Positions 7,081 to 13,942 of a stretch of DNA of 14,529 nucleotides are shown in pieces. Numbering within the stretch: the first letter of the stretch is position 1; each line of letters opens with the position of its first letter. This DNA is from Pseudomonadota bacterium (GTDB lineage Bacteria; Pseudomonadota; Alphaproteobacteria; Rhizobiales; Devosiaceae), in assembly GCA_023427545.1 (NCBI GenBank), contig JAEZBF010000194.1:1-14529 (forward strand), given 5' to 3'. A program made the position numbers and the translations under genes. Under the pieces are notes generated by a model. The model did not search any database, had not been told where the DNA came from, and saw only the letters and a program-made list of their open reading frames with translations.

Positions 7081-7488
7081 TCAGGCCTGACGACCGAGCG
7101 CGCTGCGGATGAGCCGCAGCGAGCGCGTGTAGAGCGTCGTGATGGTCTGGTAGTCCATCTGGTTGGCCGTCACCTTCATCATCTCGTCCTCAAGGTTGAC
7201 CGCCGTGCCGTGCGGGCTCACCTGGAAATCGCCCTTGCTGCTGATCGTGAACCCCGCCGCCTCACTGCTCGCCACCGCGATGTGCCCGGCAGTCGTCGTT
7301 GCCGTCGTGATCCCCGTGAACGCCTTGTCACGCAGGTGCTGCTCGAATGAATACGGATTGAGCTCGCGGGCCTGGTAGCCCGGTGTTTCGGCATTGGCGA
7401 CGTTCTCGGCGAGCAGCGTCTGACGTGCCTGATGCCAGCGCATCTTGTCGGTGAGCGCCGCCAGAAGCGGCAGCTGCGCTATGCCCAT
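7081..7488 (-). CDS. flgB: FlgB, proximal rod protein
   Basis: FlgB is the proximal rod subunit and an axial protein exported without a cleaved signal. The product has 135 residues. The N-terminal segment 'LTDKMRWHQARQTLLAENVANAETPGYQARELN' (12-44) contains the axial motif ANAETPGY. The C-terminal half 'VNLEDEMMKVTANQMDYQTITTLYTRSLRLIRSALGR' is the expected terminal helix. The middle (about 55-80) is rich in Thr, Ala and Gly, a variable part of the family. ATG is at 7488; the upstream minus-strand sequence has a GGGGG run instead of a clear Shine-Dalgarno. It is the first gene of flgB-flgC-fliE and is divergent from fliO, sharing the region with the CtrA-type box. Confidence 0.95.
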   Translation of the reverse strand: MGIAQLPLLAALTDKMRWHQARQTLLAENVANAETPGYQARELNPYSFEQHLRDKAFTGITTATTTAGHIAVASSEAAGFTISSKGDFQVSPHGTAVNLEDEMMKVTANQMDYQTITTLYTRSLRLIRSALGRQA

Positions 7489-7537
7489 GGCCCCCGTCTC
7501 CCATTGCCCGCCTAGGCAAGTTCTGCCGGGTACATGG

Positions 7538-7553
7538 TTAACCGGTGGTTAAC
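7538..7553. promoter_or_regulatory. CtrA-type binding box between flgB and fliO
   Basis: The sequence TTAACCGGTGGTTAAC at 7538-7553 is a perfect TTAA-N7-TTAAC, the recognition pattern of the response regulator CtrA. Its reverse complement also reads TTAA-N7-TTAAC, so the box can serve either direction. It lies 50 bases upstream of the flgB start and 115 upstream of fliO. Using TTAACC (7549-7554) as -35, a GACAAT at 7571-7576 sits 16 bases further on as a possible -10 for fliO. No other full box is visible in the window. Confidence 0.75.
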
Positions 7554-7604
7554 CCTGCGGGCCACGCACGGACAATTCATGTCGCATTTTGCGAACCTGG
7601 GGCT

Positions 7605-7633
7605 ATGGTGGGCAACTATTGCCACCCCACCAT
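7605..7633 (+). other. Imperfect hairpin upstream of fliO
   Basis: Inverted repeats ATGGTG/CACCAT (7605-7610 and 7628-7633) and GGCAA/TTGCC (7611-7615 and 7619-7623) nest around a CTA loop, with a four-base bulge at 7624-7627. The structure ends 34 bases before the fliO start, so it could be an operator dyad or a leader hairpin. A small TCGCA-TTT-TGCGA repeat lies just before it at 7582-7594. There is no terminator-like T-run. Confidence 0.35.
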
Positions 7634-7667
7634 CGTTGCCGTGACGTTAGCATGAGGGAGAGTGGAC

Positions 7668-8369
7668 ATGCAGTTCCTGACGAACCTGTTCGGCGGCTCG
7701 GGCGGCAGCATGATGGGCGTGATCTTCGCCCTCGGTCTGGTGCTGGTGCTGATCGTGCTCTCGGTGTGGCTGCTGAAGTTCGTGTTCCAGGCAACCGACC
7801 AGGCATCGCGCGGCCGAGCCCGCCGTCTCAGCGTCGTCGAGGCACTGCCGGTCGATGGCCGGCGCCGGCTGCTGATCGTGCGGCGCGACAACGTCGAGCA
7901 TGTCCTGCTCACCGGCGGCCCGCAGGACGTGCTGGTCGAGAGCGGCATTCCCGTTGTCGAAAAGGCAATGCCCCATCGGCCGGTGCCGGTGTTCCACACG
8001 GCGCCGACGCCCATCATCCATCCCGCGCCAGCTGCTGCGGCGCATCCGGAGCCCGCCAACCAGCCCGCACCCAATCCCGCGCCGGAACCTGCCGCCGCCG
8101 TCGCGACCGCTTCACCGGCTGCCGCCTCCGCACCGGCGCCTTCCGTCTCCCAGTCGGCCGTCGACAGGCTCCGCCAGTTCACCCGCCCAACCGGTCGCGG
8201 ACCGCGGTCGCTCCGCTACACCGGGCTTATGCGGTCGTCGCGCGCCGAGGTTATCCCCGGCTATTTGGAAGGGGCCGGCAGCGACTCAGCTAAAACCACC
8301 TCGTTGGTAGAGGCCAGGGGTGGCGGCGGTGCGCTCACGCGGGACGGCTACAAGGCCGGCGGCAACTAG
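7668..8369 (+). CDS. fliO: FliO-family flagellar biosynthetic protein
   Basis: FliO is a bitopic membrane protein that helps assemble or stabilise the FliP complex of the export gate. The product has 233 residues with one membrane helix near 15-40. The FliO core follows: RRLSVVEALPVDGRRRLLIVRRDNVEHVLLTGG (52-84), whose pattern 'vDgRRRLlLirRDnveHLlltGG' is typical of the alphaproteobacterial family. After it comes a low-complexity Ala/Pro linker (about 105-160) and then a basic region 'DRLRQFTRPTGRGPRSLRYTGLM'. ATG 7668 is preferred because GGAG at 7657-7660 sits seven bases upstream; an in-frame GTG at 7662 would be only one base from it. The last 50 bases overlap the start of fliP in another frame. 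Confidence 0.88.
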   Translation: MQFLTNLFGGSGGSMMGVIFALGLVLVLIVLSVWLLKFVFQATDQASRGRARRLSVVEALPVDGRRRLLIVRRDNVEHVLLTGGPQDVLVESGIPVVEKAMPHRPVPVFHTAPTPIIHPAPAAAAHPEPANQPAPNPAPEPAAAVATASPAAASAPAPSVSQSAVDRLRQFTRPTGRGPRSLRYTGLMRSSRAEVIPGYLEGAGSDSAKTTSLVEARGGGGALTRDGYKAGGN

Positions 8370-9114
8370 CGCTCGCGTCGGACGCCGGGCGGCGGGACTT
8401 CTCGTCCTCCTCGCCGCCGCCACCCTGCCGTCCCTGGCTTTCGGCCAGGACGTCTCGATCAGCTTCGGCGACGATGCGACGCTGACCGAGCGCGCGGTCC
8501 AGCTGATCGGGCTGGTCACCGTCCTGGCGCTGGCGCCCTCGATCCTCATCATGGTGACGAGCTTCACCCGCATCGTGGTGGTGCTCTCGCTGCTGCGCAC
8601 CGCGATCGGCTTGCAGACTGCCCCGCCGAACACGGTGATGGTCTCGCTGGCGCTGTTCCTCACCCTCTTCGTGATGGGCCCGACCCTGCAGCAGGCCTAC
8701 GATGCCGGCGTCGCCCCACTGCTCGCCGGCGACATCGAGGTCCAGGAGGCGTTCGATCGCGGCTCGGCGCCGGTGGCGACGTTCATGCGCGCCAACGTCC
8801 GGGAAAAGGACCTCCAGCTCTTTGTCGACCTGAGCGGAGAGCCGGCGCCCGATACGCCCGAGGCGCTGCCGCTGCGCATCCTCGTGCCGGCCTTCATGAT
8901 CTCGGAGCTGCGCCGCGCCTTCGAGATCGGCTTCCTGCTCTTCGTGCCGTTCGTCATCATCGACATGGTGGTGGCGTCGGTGCTGATGTCGATGGGCATG
9001 ATGATGCTGCCCCCGATCGTCATCTCGCTGCCGTTCAAGCTGATCTTCTTCGTGCTGGTCGACGGCTGGAACCTCGTCGCCGGCTCGCTGGTCCGCAGCT
9101 TCTCGGGCGGCTAG
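8320..9114 (+). CDS. fliP: FliP, flagellar export gate protein
   Basis: FliP is the core subunit of the FliPQR export channel and unusually carries a cleavable Sec signal. The product has 264 residues. A basic N-terminus (1-24) precedes the signal core (25-41, LLVLLAAATLPSLAFGQ). Membrane helices follow near 58-82, 104-121, 202-223 and 232-248. Signatures seen are 'LAPSILIMVTSFTRIVVVLSLLRTAIGLQ' and 'PAFMISELRRAFEIGFLLFVPFVIIDMV'. The start must be GTG 8320 or GTG 8329: an in-frame stop lies at 8308-8310 and no other start occurs before the signal peptide. GAGG at 8310-8313 lies six bases before GTG 8320. Either start overlaps the fliO 3' end by 40-50 bases, implying coupling. The stop shares CTAG (9111-9114) with the convergent gene. 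Confidence 0.96.
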   Translation: MAAVRSRGTATRPAATSARVGRRAAGLLVLLAAATLPSLAFGQDVSISFGDDATLTERAVQLIGLVTVLALAPSILIMVTSFTRIVVVLSLLRTAIGLQTAPPNTVMVSLALFLTLFVMGPTLQQAYDAGVAPLLAGDIEVQEAFDRGSAPVATFMRANVREKDLQLFVDLSGEPAPDTPEALPLRILVPAFMISELRRAFEIGFLLFVPFVIIDMVVASVLMSMGMMMLPPIVISLPFKLIFFVLVDGWNLVAGSLVRSFSGG

Positions 9115-12100
9115 CCCTGCCGGTCGGCGGGAGCGGCCTTGTCGGGCATGGGATCGGTGCTCGCCGAATAGAGATTGCGATAGGCCGAGAGGAACGCATC
9201 GAGCGAGTCGAGGCCGGAGACCTCGTGCGCGAGCTTGCGGAACTCCGTACTCTGCATCGTGACGTCGCCGGTGACGAAATCGAACAGCGGCCATTCTGCA
9301 CTGTTGGCCATCCGCGCCCCGAACTTCGAGCGCAGCCGCGAGAGCCCGAGCCCGTCGCCTGCCATCACAAACCCGACCGCCGCCTTGATGATGTTCATCC
9401 GCGCCGGCTGGTTCATCGTGTCGGTCGCGTCCTGCGGCGAGTAGATCACCTCGAGCAGTTCGGCGGCCGCCTGGTACTGCTTGCTCTTCCACATCCCATC
9501 GATGCGCAGCAGGTCGGCGTCGCGGCCGCTGAGGCTGCGCAGCAGGTCGAGCGCGAGGTCCTGCCGGTCGGCATCGATGAGCGCCCGCGCCTCGAGCACC
9601 CGCCGCTGCCGCTCGAGCGAAGGCGGCAGGTCCGCCAGCCGGCTCCGGTTAAGCGCGCGCAGCGCCGCCTCCGGGTTGCGGTCGGCCAGCCTGATCACCG
9701 CGAGATCTGCAGCAACTTGCGCCTGCGCAGCACCACTCAAACGGCTATCGATTTGATATTCCAACAGATCTCCGGCCTGGGCCAATAAATCCACCTTCAC
9801 CAGCCGCCGCGCAAGGTTGCGGATCATCTCGTCGCCACGCGCGCCGGGCGGCGTTAGCTCGCGGAAGTCGTAATAGAGGCTGAGGGCGTCGACCGGCTCG
9901 AGCTGGTCGGCGCGACCGTCGAGGTAAAGCTCGGAGAACACCGACTGCGCCTTCGCGAGCAGCGCATCGCTCGATGGCGTCTCGGGGAAGTACGCTACCG
10001 CCTGGCGCACGGTCTCGAAGCCGTCGCGATACTTTCCACTCCGGAAGTAGAGCTCGGAGAGGAACTGCTCCATCAGCGATTCCAGCCGATCACCGCGCCA
10101 CAGCAGCACCTCGGCCGAGAGCGTCTGCGTCGCCTTGTCGATATCGATGCGCCCGCTTTGGTCGAGCAGCAGGAGCGTGCGGTAGACCGCCTCCGCCCGG
10201 CTCGGCCGGAAGTCCGCCGAGATCACCTGTCCGTAGCCGTCCAGTGCTTCCTCGACGCGGTTGTTGCCCTCGGCGATCCGGGCGGTGAAGAACTGGAACC
10301 AGCTTGCCTGTTCCGGCTCGAGCTTGGCGTACTCGAGCATGCTGAGGAAGTGCTGGGCGAGCGTGTAATCCTTGGTTTCGACCGCGGCGCGCATGCCGGC
10401 AAAGAGGAACGCTTCGCGGACCCAGCGGGGGTAGCTTTCGACCGCCAGCTCGGCGGCCATAGCGTCGAGCCGCGCCGCGTTGAAGTCCTCGAGGTCGGTG
10501 CGCGCAATCGCCCGCCACATCATGACGTCGACCTCCTCGGCCAGGCCCGGCCCGGTCAGGATGTCGAGGGCTTCCTGGGGGCGGTGCGCCATGGTCTCGG
10601 CAATTGCGAGGGTGAGGCGCGCTGGCCGGCGCAGCTCGTCGGTCTTGAGTTCGTCGAGCATGACCTCGAGGACGCCGATCGCTTCGAGGGAGAACTGGTT
10701 GGCGAGGTAGAAGCGGGCGAGGTCGAGCCGCGCCTGGTCCCGTCCGCGCCCTTCGGCGGCAGCCGCCTGGCCGATCATCTCCTCCCTGTCGGCGACGAAT
10801 GCCGCAGGATCCTCTTCGCGCGGACCGGCAAGGTCGACGAAGGTCTCGCGCTGTGTCGCAGCGACACCGGTATCGATGACGCGCGCCTGCTCCATGGGGG
10901 AAAGTGCCAGGCCGTCCTCGCTTGTGATCACCGCATTCCTCTCGGCGATCGCCACCTCGACCCCGTCGTGCTCGGGCCGCACTACGAGGCCCTGGATCGA
11001 TGGCAGCGCGGCGAAGTCGACGTACTTCAATGGCCGCGAGATCCCCCGGGCGGGTGGGAACGCGGTCACGATACTGAGCACGTCACCTACGATCGGATCG
11101 CGGAACTGGTGAACGCGCGAAGGCCGCTGCACGTCCGCGATCATTTCGAAAGCGCCATCGGTGTTGCGGCGCCGGCTGAGCGGCAGCGACTCCGCCGGAC
11201 TCAACAGGATGTCGCCCAGCGAGAGCACCCACGAACGTCCCTCAGATCCAAGCGTGGCGAGCCGATCGACGTCGAGGTCAAGCCGTACAACCTGAGTATC
11301 GCCGGCGGGACTGACGCTGAACGTGCTCGCGACAGAAGCGAGCTCCGGGCTCTGGACCGGCTGCCGGATGCTCACGCCGGTGTCGAACATGAGCCACACG
11401 ATGTTCCCGCGGCGGAACACGGCGGCGGCGGTATCGCGTTCGAAGGGAAAGTTGATGCGCACCGTGCTGCCGGTGCTGCTGACGGTGGGCGTGATTTCGG
11501 TCTGGTCAAGCGGGGCTATAGCTCCCTCGCCGGAAGTGGCGTCAGCAGCGCGGACGTCGGGCTTGAGTCCGGTGGCGGCCGGCATCAGCTTGGCCAATTC
11601 CTCCAGCGTCGTTGCCTCGTCCGCAGACTCATGAGCGATGTCGATGTCGACGATGAACGTGCGATCGGTGGCCTGGTAGAAGCGTGGCTCGACGCCTTCG
11701 GCGAGTGCCAGGGTTACTCGCGAGCCTTTCGCCGTGACTGCACTTTCTGCGCCGAGAATTTCCGGCGGCAGATCAGCCTTGAGCGCATAGAGATCGATCG
11801 GCACTGGCCAGTCGAAGTCAATTCTGCCCTCGCCGTCGAGGGTGAACTGCCCCTTGGTGGGTACGCTCCAGTCGAACTCGAGGCGCACGAAGGTCGGGTT
11901 TCTGCCAACGCGAACGGTCGCAACAGGTTTGAGGCGCTTCGCTTCCTCGGCCTTGCGCTCGCGTGCCGCACGTAGGGCAGCTTCCTTGGCCCGCTCGGCG
12001 AGCTCAGCGATCACCTCCGGCGGCATGCCCGGTGGCAAGCCCTTCCAACTCGTCGGCATCATGTCGATGAAGAGCTTCTCACCCGCTTCCATGTGATTGA

Positions 12101-12449
12101 GGCTGAGCGTTGTGCGCAGACCCAGGCGCAGGCCCTTCCGGTCCGGATCGATCCGGGCGACCGTGACGTAGTCGGGAAGCGTCACTGCGATATCGGGAAG
12201 TACGAGGTCGAGCTCCTCGTCGAATTCGACAGCAAGGACTCCGTTCTCGTAGCGGATCTTGTAGCCGGGCAGATCGAGCCGATCGGGGAAGCTGAGGGCC
12301 AAACGGCCGAAGCCGCTCTCCTTCGTGACGAAGAGCTGAGCACGTTCAGCGGACATGACGAGGCTCGCCGGCGCAAGCAGGAACATGGCCAGCATGAGCC
12401 GCACGAGCACCGCCCGGGCGCCCGGTCCCCACTTGCAATATGCAGTCAT
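9111..12449 (-). CDS. Large secreted AMIN-like/TPR-type protein of the flagellar cluster
   Basis: A 1112-residue predicted periplasmic protein I cannot name. A signal peptide spans about 1-34 (LVRLMLAMFLLAPASLVMSA then ERAQ). The first half looks like repeated beta-rich modules: about 36-132, 178-270, 328-412 and 435-505. The first two run like AMIN domains ('GFGRLALSFP...YKIRYENGVLAVEF...LFIDMMP' and 'TFVRLEFDW...RTFIVDID'). A charged Ala/Glu/Arg/Lys helix (143-174) joins them. From about 550 to 1090 the protein is all-helical and TPR-like, for example 'QARLDLARFYLANQFSLEAIGVLEVML' and 'NPEAALRALNRSRLADLPP'. AMIN domains in other proteins bind the cell wall, so a wall- or motor-associated scaffold is an inference. 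The start at ATG 12449 lacks a strong Shine-Dalgarno. Similar large genes occur, as I recall, beside fliM-motE in other alphaproteobacteria. Confidence 0.75.
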   Translation of the reverse strand: MTAYCKWGPGARAVLVRLMLAMFLLAPASLVMSAERAQLFVTKESGFGRLALSFPDRLDLPGYKIRYENGVLAVEFDEELDLVLPDIAVTLPDYVTVARIDPDRKGLRLGLRTTLSLNHMEAGEKLFIDMMPTSWKGLPPGMPPEVIAELAERAKEAALRAARERKAEEAKRLKPVATVRVGRNPTFVRLEFDWSVPTKGQFTLDGEGRIDFDWPVPIDLYALKADLPPEILGAESAVTAKGSRVTLALAEGVEPRFYQATDRTFIVDIDIAHESADEATTLEELAKLMPAATGLKPDVRAADATSGEGAIAPLDQTEITPTVSSTGSTVRINFPFERDTAAAVFRRGNIVWLMFDTGVSIRQPVQSPELASVASTFSVSPAGDTQVVRLDLDVDRLATLGSEGRSWVLSLGDILLSPAESLPLSRRRNTDGAFEMIADVQRPSRVHQFRDPIVGDVLSIVTAFPPARGISRPLKYVDFAALPSIQGLVVRPEHDGVEVAIAERNAVITSEDGLALSPMEQARVIDTGVAATQRETFVDLAGPREEDPAAFVADREEMIGQAAAAEGRGRDQARLDLARFYLANQFSLEAIGVLEVMLDELKTDELRRPARLTLAIAETMAHRPQEALDILTGPGLAEEVDVMMWRAIARTDLEDFNAARLDAMAAELAVESYPRWVREAFLFAGMRAAVETKDYTLAQHFLSMLEYAKLEPEQASWFQFFTARIAEGNNRVEEALDGYGQVISADFRPSRAEAVYRTLLLLDQSGRIDIDKATQTLSAEVLLWRGDRLESLMEQFLSELYFRSGKYRDGFETVRQAVAYFPETPSSDALLAKAQSVFSELYLDGRADQLEPVDALSLYYDFRELTPPGARGDEMIRNLARRLVKVDLLAQAGDLLEYQIDSRLSGAAQAQVAADLAVIRLADRNPEAALRALNRSRLADLPPSLERQRRVLEARALIDADRQDLALDLLRSLSGRDADLLRIDGMWKSKQYQAAAELLEVIYSPQDATDTMNQPARMNIIKAAVGFVMAGDGLGLSRLRSKFGARMANSAEWPLFDFVTGDVTMQSTEFRKLAHEVSGLDSLDAFLSAYRNLYSASTDPMPDKAAPADRQG

Positions 12450-12502
12450 TCTGACCGCCGTCCACGAGCCGTTCTGGAGCCCGCAGACTAGCGGCTTCAG
12501 AC

Positions 12503-12517
12503 TTAACGTGCGGTTAG
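12503..12517 (-). promoter_or_regulatory. Imperfect CtrA-type box upstream of the large secreted protein gene
   Basis: TTAACGTGCGGTTAG at 12503-12517 is TTAA-N7-TTAG on the plus strand, and CTAA-N7-TTAA on the minus strand. It is one or two bases off the CtrA consensus. It lies in the 75-bp gap between the motE stop and the large gene's ATG, about 54 bases upstream of that start. TTAA is very scarce in this GC-rich window, so the correct spacing is suggestive. Confidence 0.4.
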
Positions 12518-12524
12518 GCCTGGA

Positions 12525-13529
12525 TCATTGCCCGACAATCTGCGGCAGCGAGGCGAGATCGCCGGGCTGCGGCACGGTCGGCTCCGGCTCGGCGTCGGCC
12601 ATGTGCACGGTGAGCTGTTGTGCGCGTTCGGCTTTCATCTTGGCCATGATCGGCGCCATCTTTCGGGGGCTCATCGCCCTCGTAATGCGCAGGAGCACCT
12701 TGAGATCGAGGTCGTTGAAGATCGCGGCGGCCTCAGCGGGCTTCATGCCTTCGTACATTGTAACTAGGGCCTTGAACTCGCCCTCCTCCATGGCCTTCTT
12801 GTCCTCGACCAGAGCGCTGATCTTCTTTTCCAGCTGCTGCAGCACAGCGGTACGCTCCTCTATCCGCTTTTCGGCGGCGGCGACGAGTGCCTCGCGCATC
12901 GCCAGCTCGGCCTCCTGCGCCTCGATCTCGGTGCGGCGCTCGGCGAGGCGCTTGAGCACGGCGGCTTCGGTGCTCGCGCCGGACTGATTGCCGATAGGAA
13001 TGGGGTTGCCGTTGGAATCTTTGGCGACAGGAACGCCTTCGGCGCGCGGATCGTCAGGGCACTCGCCGAGAACTTCCTCGCCCTTGGTAGCGTCCGAAAT
13101 GGCAGCGCCGATCTCGTGACGTGTCAGGCCGCGCGCGACAGCCGGACAGGTGATGGCCGGAGCTGTGGGCGCGCTTGCTGAATGGTCGCCCGCAGGTTCG
13201 GGTGCCGGCTCGGGCGTGGAGCCGTGTGCCGTCTCTGATGGCGGTGCTGCGACAGCGGGTTCGTGCCCGCCGCTCGACTGGGTGCTCGCCGCCAGCGTAG
13301 GGGCATGGTCGTCTAGCGTCGGGCTGGTGTCCGTAAGCGTCGGCTCCGCAGCCGGGGTCAACGCGCCGGCGGGTGCGCTCTCCGCCTCCGCCGGGGCAGC
13401 TCCGGAGGCAATGGCCAGCGTGGTGCCGGTGAGTACGTACCCACCGGTGGTGACAAGGCCAATGCCCTTGAAGAGCAGCAGGGCGATGGCTGCGCAGATG
13501 ACGATCGGCAGCAGCCGGACCGATTTCAC
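12525..13529 (-). CDS. motE: MotE-like motility protein (MgtE-N-like C-terminus)
   Basis: A 334-residue membrane-anchored periplasmic protein. In Sinorhizobium, MotE is a periplasmic chaperone for the stator-associated protein MotC. Here a membrane anchor occupies about residues 8-42. A long Pro/Ala/Glu/Thr-rich linker (45-125) follows, then a short region with Cys128 and Cys157, a coiled coil (about 186-250), and the MgtE-N-like helical domain 'LVTMYEGMKPAEAAAIFNDLDLKVLLRITRAMSPRKMAPIMAKM' (255-298), the best family hallmark. The start is GTG 13529-13527 and overlaps the TGA of the upstream gene by four bases (GTGA), indicating coupling. The symbol rests on domain architecture and context. 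No motC appears in the window, so the partner may differ from the rhizobial one. Confidence 0.8.
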   Translation of the reverse strand: MKSVRLLPIVICAAIALLLFKGIGLVTTGGYVLTGTTLAIASGAAPAEAESAPAGALTPAAEPTLTDTSPTLDDHAPTLAASTQSSGGHEPAVAAPPSETAHGSTPEPAPEPAGDHSASAPTAPAITCPAVARGLTRHEIGAAISDATKGEEVLGECPDDPRAEGVPVAKDSNGNPIPIGNQSGASTEAAVLKRLAERRTEIEAQEAELAMREALVAAAEKRIEERTAVLQQLEKKISALVEDKKAMEEGEFKALVTMYEGMKPAEAAAIFNDLDLKVLLRITRAMSPRKMAPIMAKMKAERAQQLTVHMADAEPEPTVPQPGDLASLPQIVGQ

Positions 13530-13942
13530 GCCGCGTTACCCCGCATGCGCGGCCGCATCGCGAGCTGCTGGAGAGCGGACTGCACCTTCTCGGTGCCGCC
13601 AATCGGCTCAGCCGGCAGCAGGCGGGCGGCGCTGGTGATCTTCGATATACGATCGAGCAGTGCGGTACCGGCGGCGACCTGGCTCGCGAGTTCCGTGCCG
13701 AAGCGCTCCGCCTCTTCCAGCCGGCCGTTCAGTGCCTGGTCCGCCTCGACTGCAGCGGCGCGCAGTTCCTTTACGGCGGAGTTAGCGAGGTCGGTCGCCT
13801 GGACGAGGTCCATGACCATCTTGCGCAGCGTATCGCGATCGGTGTGCAGTTTCCTCAGGCGATGGTTGAGGACAATGCAGTATCCGATTGTGACAAGCAG
13901 CAGAACCGCCACTGAACTTTCGACGATCATTCCCAGCGGCAT
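13526..13942 (-). CDS. DUF6468-like one-helix coiled-coil protein between fliM and motE
   Basis: This 138-residue protein has a single membrane helix near residues 5-27 (MIVESSVAVLLLVTIGYCIVLN) followed by a basic stretch (HRLRKLHTDRDTLRKM) and a long amphipathic helix likely to form a coiled coil (about 33-105). The short tail is basic (RPRMRG). In other alphaproteobacteria a protein of this size and shape, annotated as DUF6468, lies between fliM and motE, and its function is not established. The start is ATG 13942-13940, whose T overlaps the fliM stop (TGATG). The reading frame stays open upstream to 14083, but that part overlaps fliM and is Arg/Gly-rich shadow sequence. The topology places most of the protein in the cytoplasm or periplasm next to the C-ring or stator, and I cannot decide which. 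Confidence 0.8.
   Translation of the reverse strand: MPLGMIVESSVAVLLLVTIGYCIVLNHRLRKLHTDRDTLRKMVMDLVQATDLANSAVKELRAAAVEADQALNGRLEEAERFGTELASQVAAGTALLDRISKITSAARLLPAEPIGGTEKVQSALQQLAMRPRMRGNAA

Noticed and set aside
7608..7623. Possible sigma-54 promoter (TGG...TTGC) before fliO
   Set aside because: The GG-to-GC spacing is 9, not the required 10, and the bases fall within a palindrome that explains them as well.
9649..9663. TTAA inside the large secreted protein gene as a CtrA site
   Set aside because: There is no second half-site at 7-bp spacing and the position is intragenic; the same holds for TTAA near 1262.
10158..11975. 605-codon open frame on the plus strand, opposite the large secreted protein gene
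   Set aside because: It is a mirror of GC-rich codon bias: the product is Arg/Gly/Asp/Val-rich with no domain, signal peptide or Shine-Dalgarno, while the minus-strand frame has a signal peptide and coherent domains.
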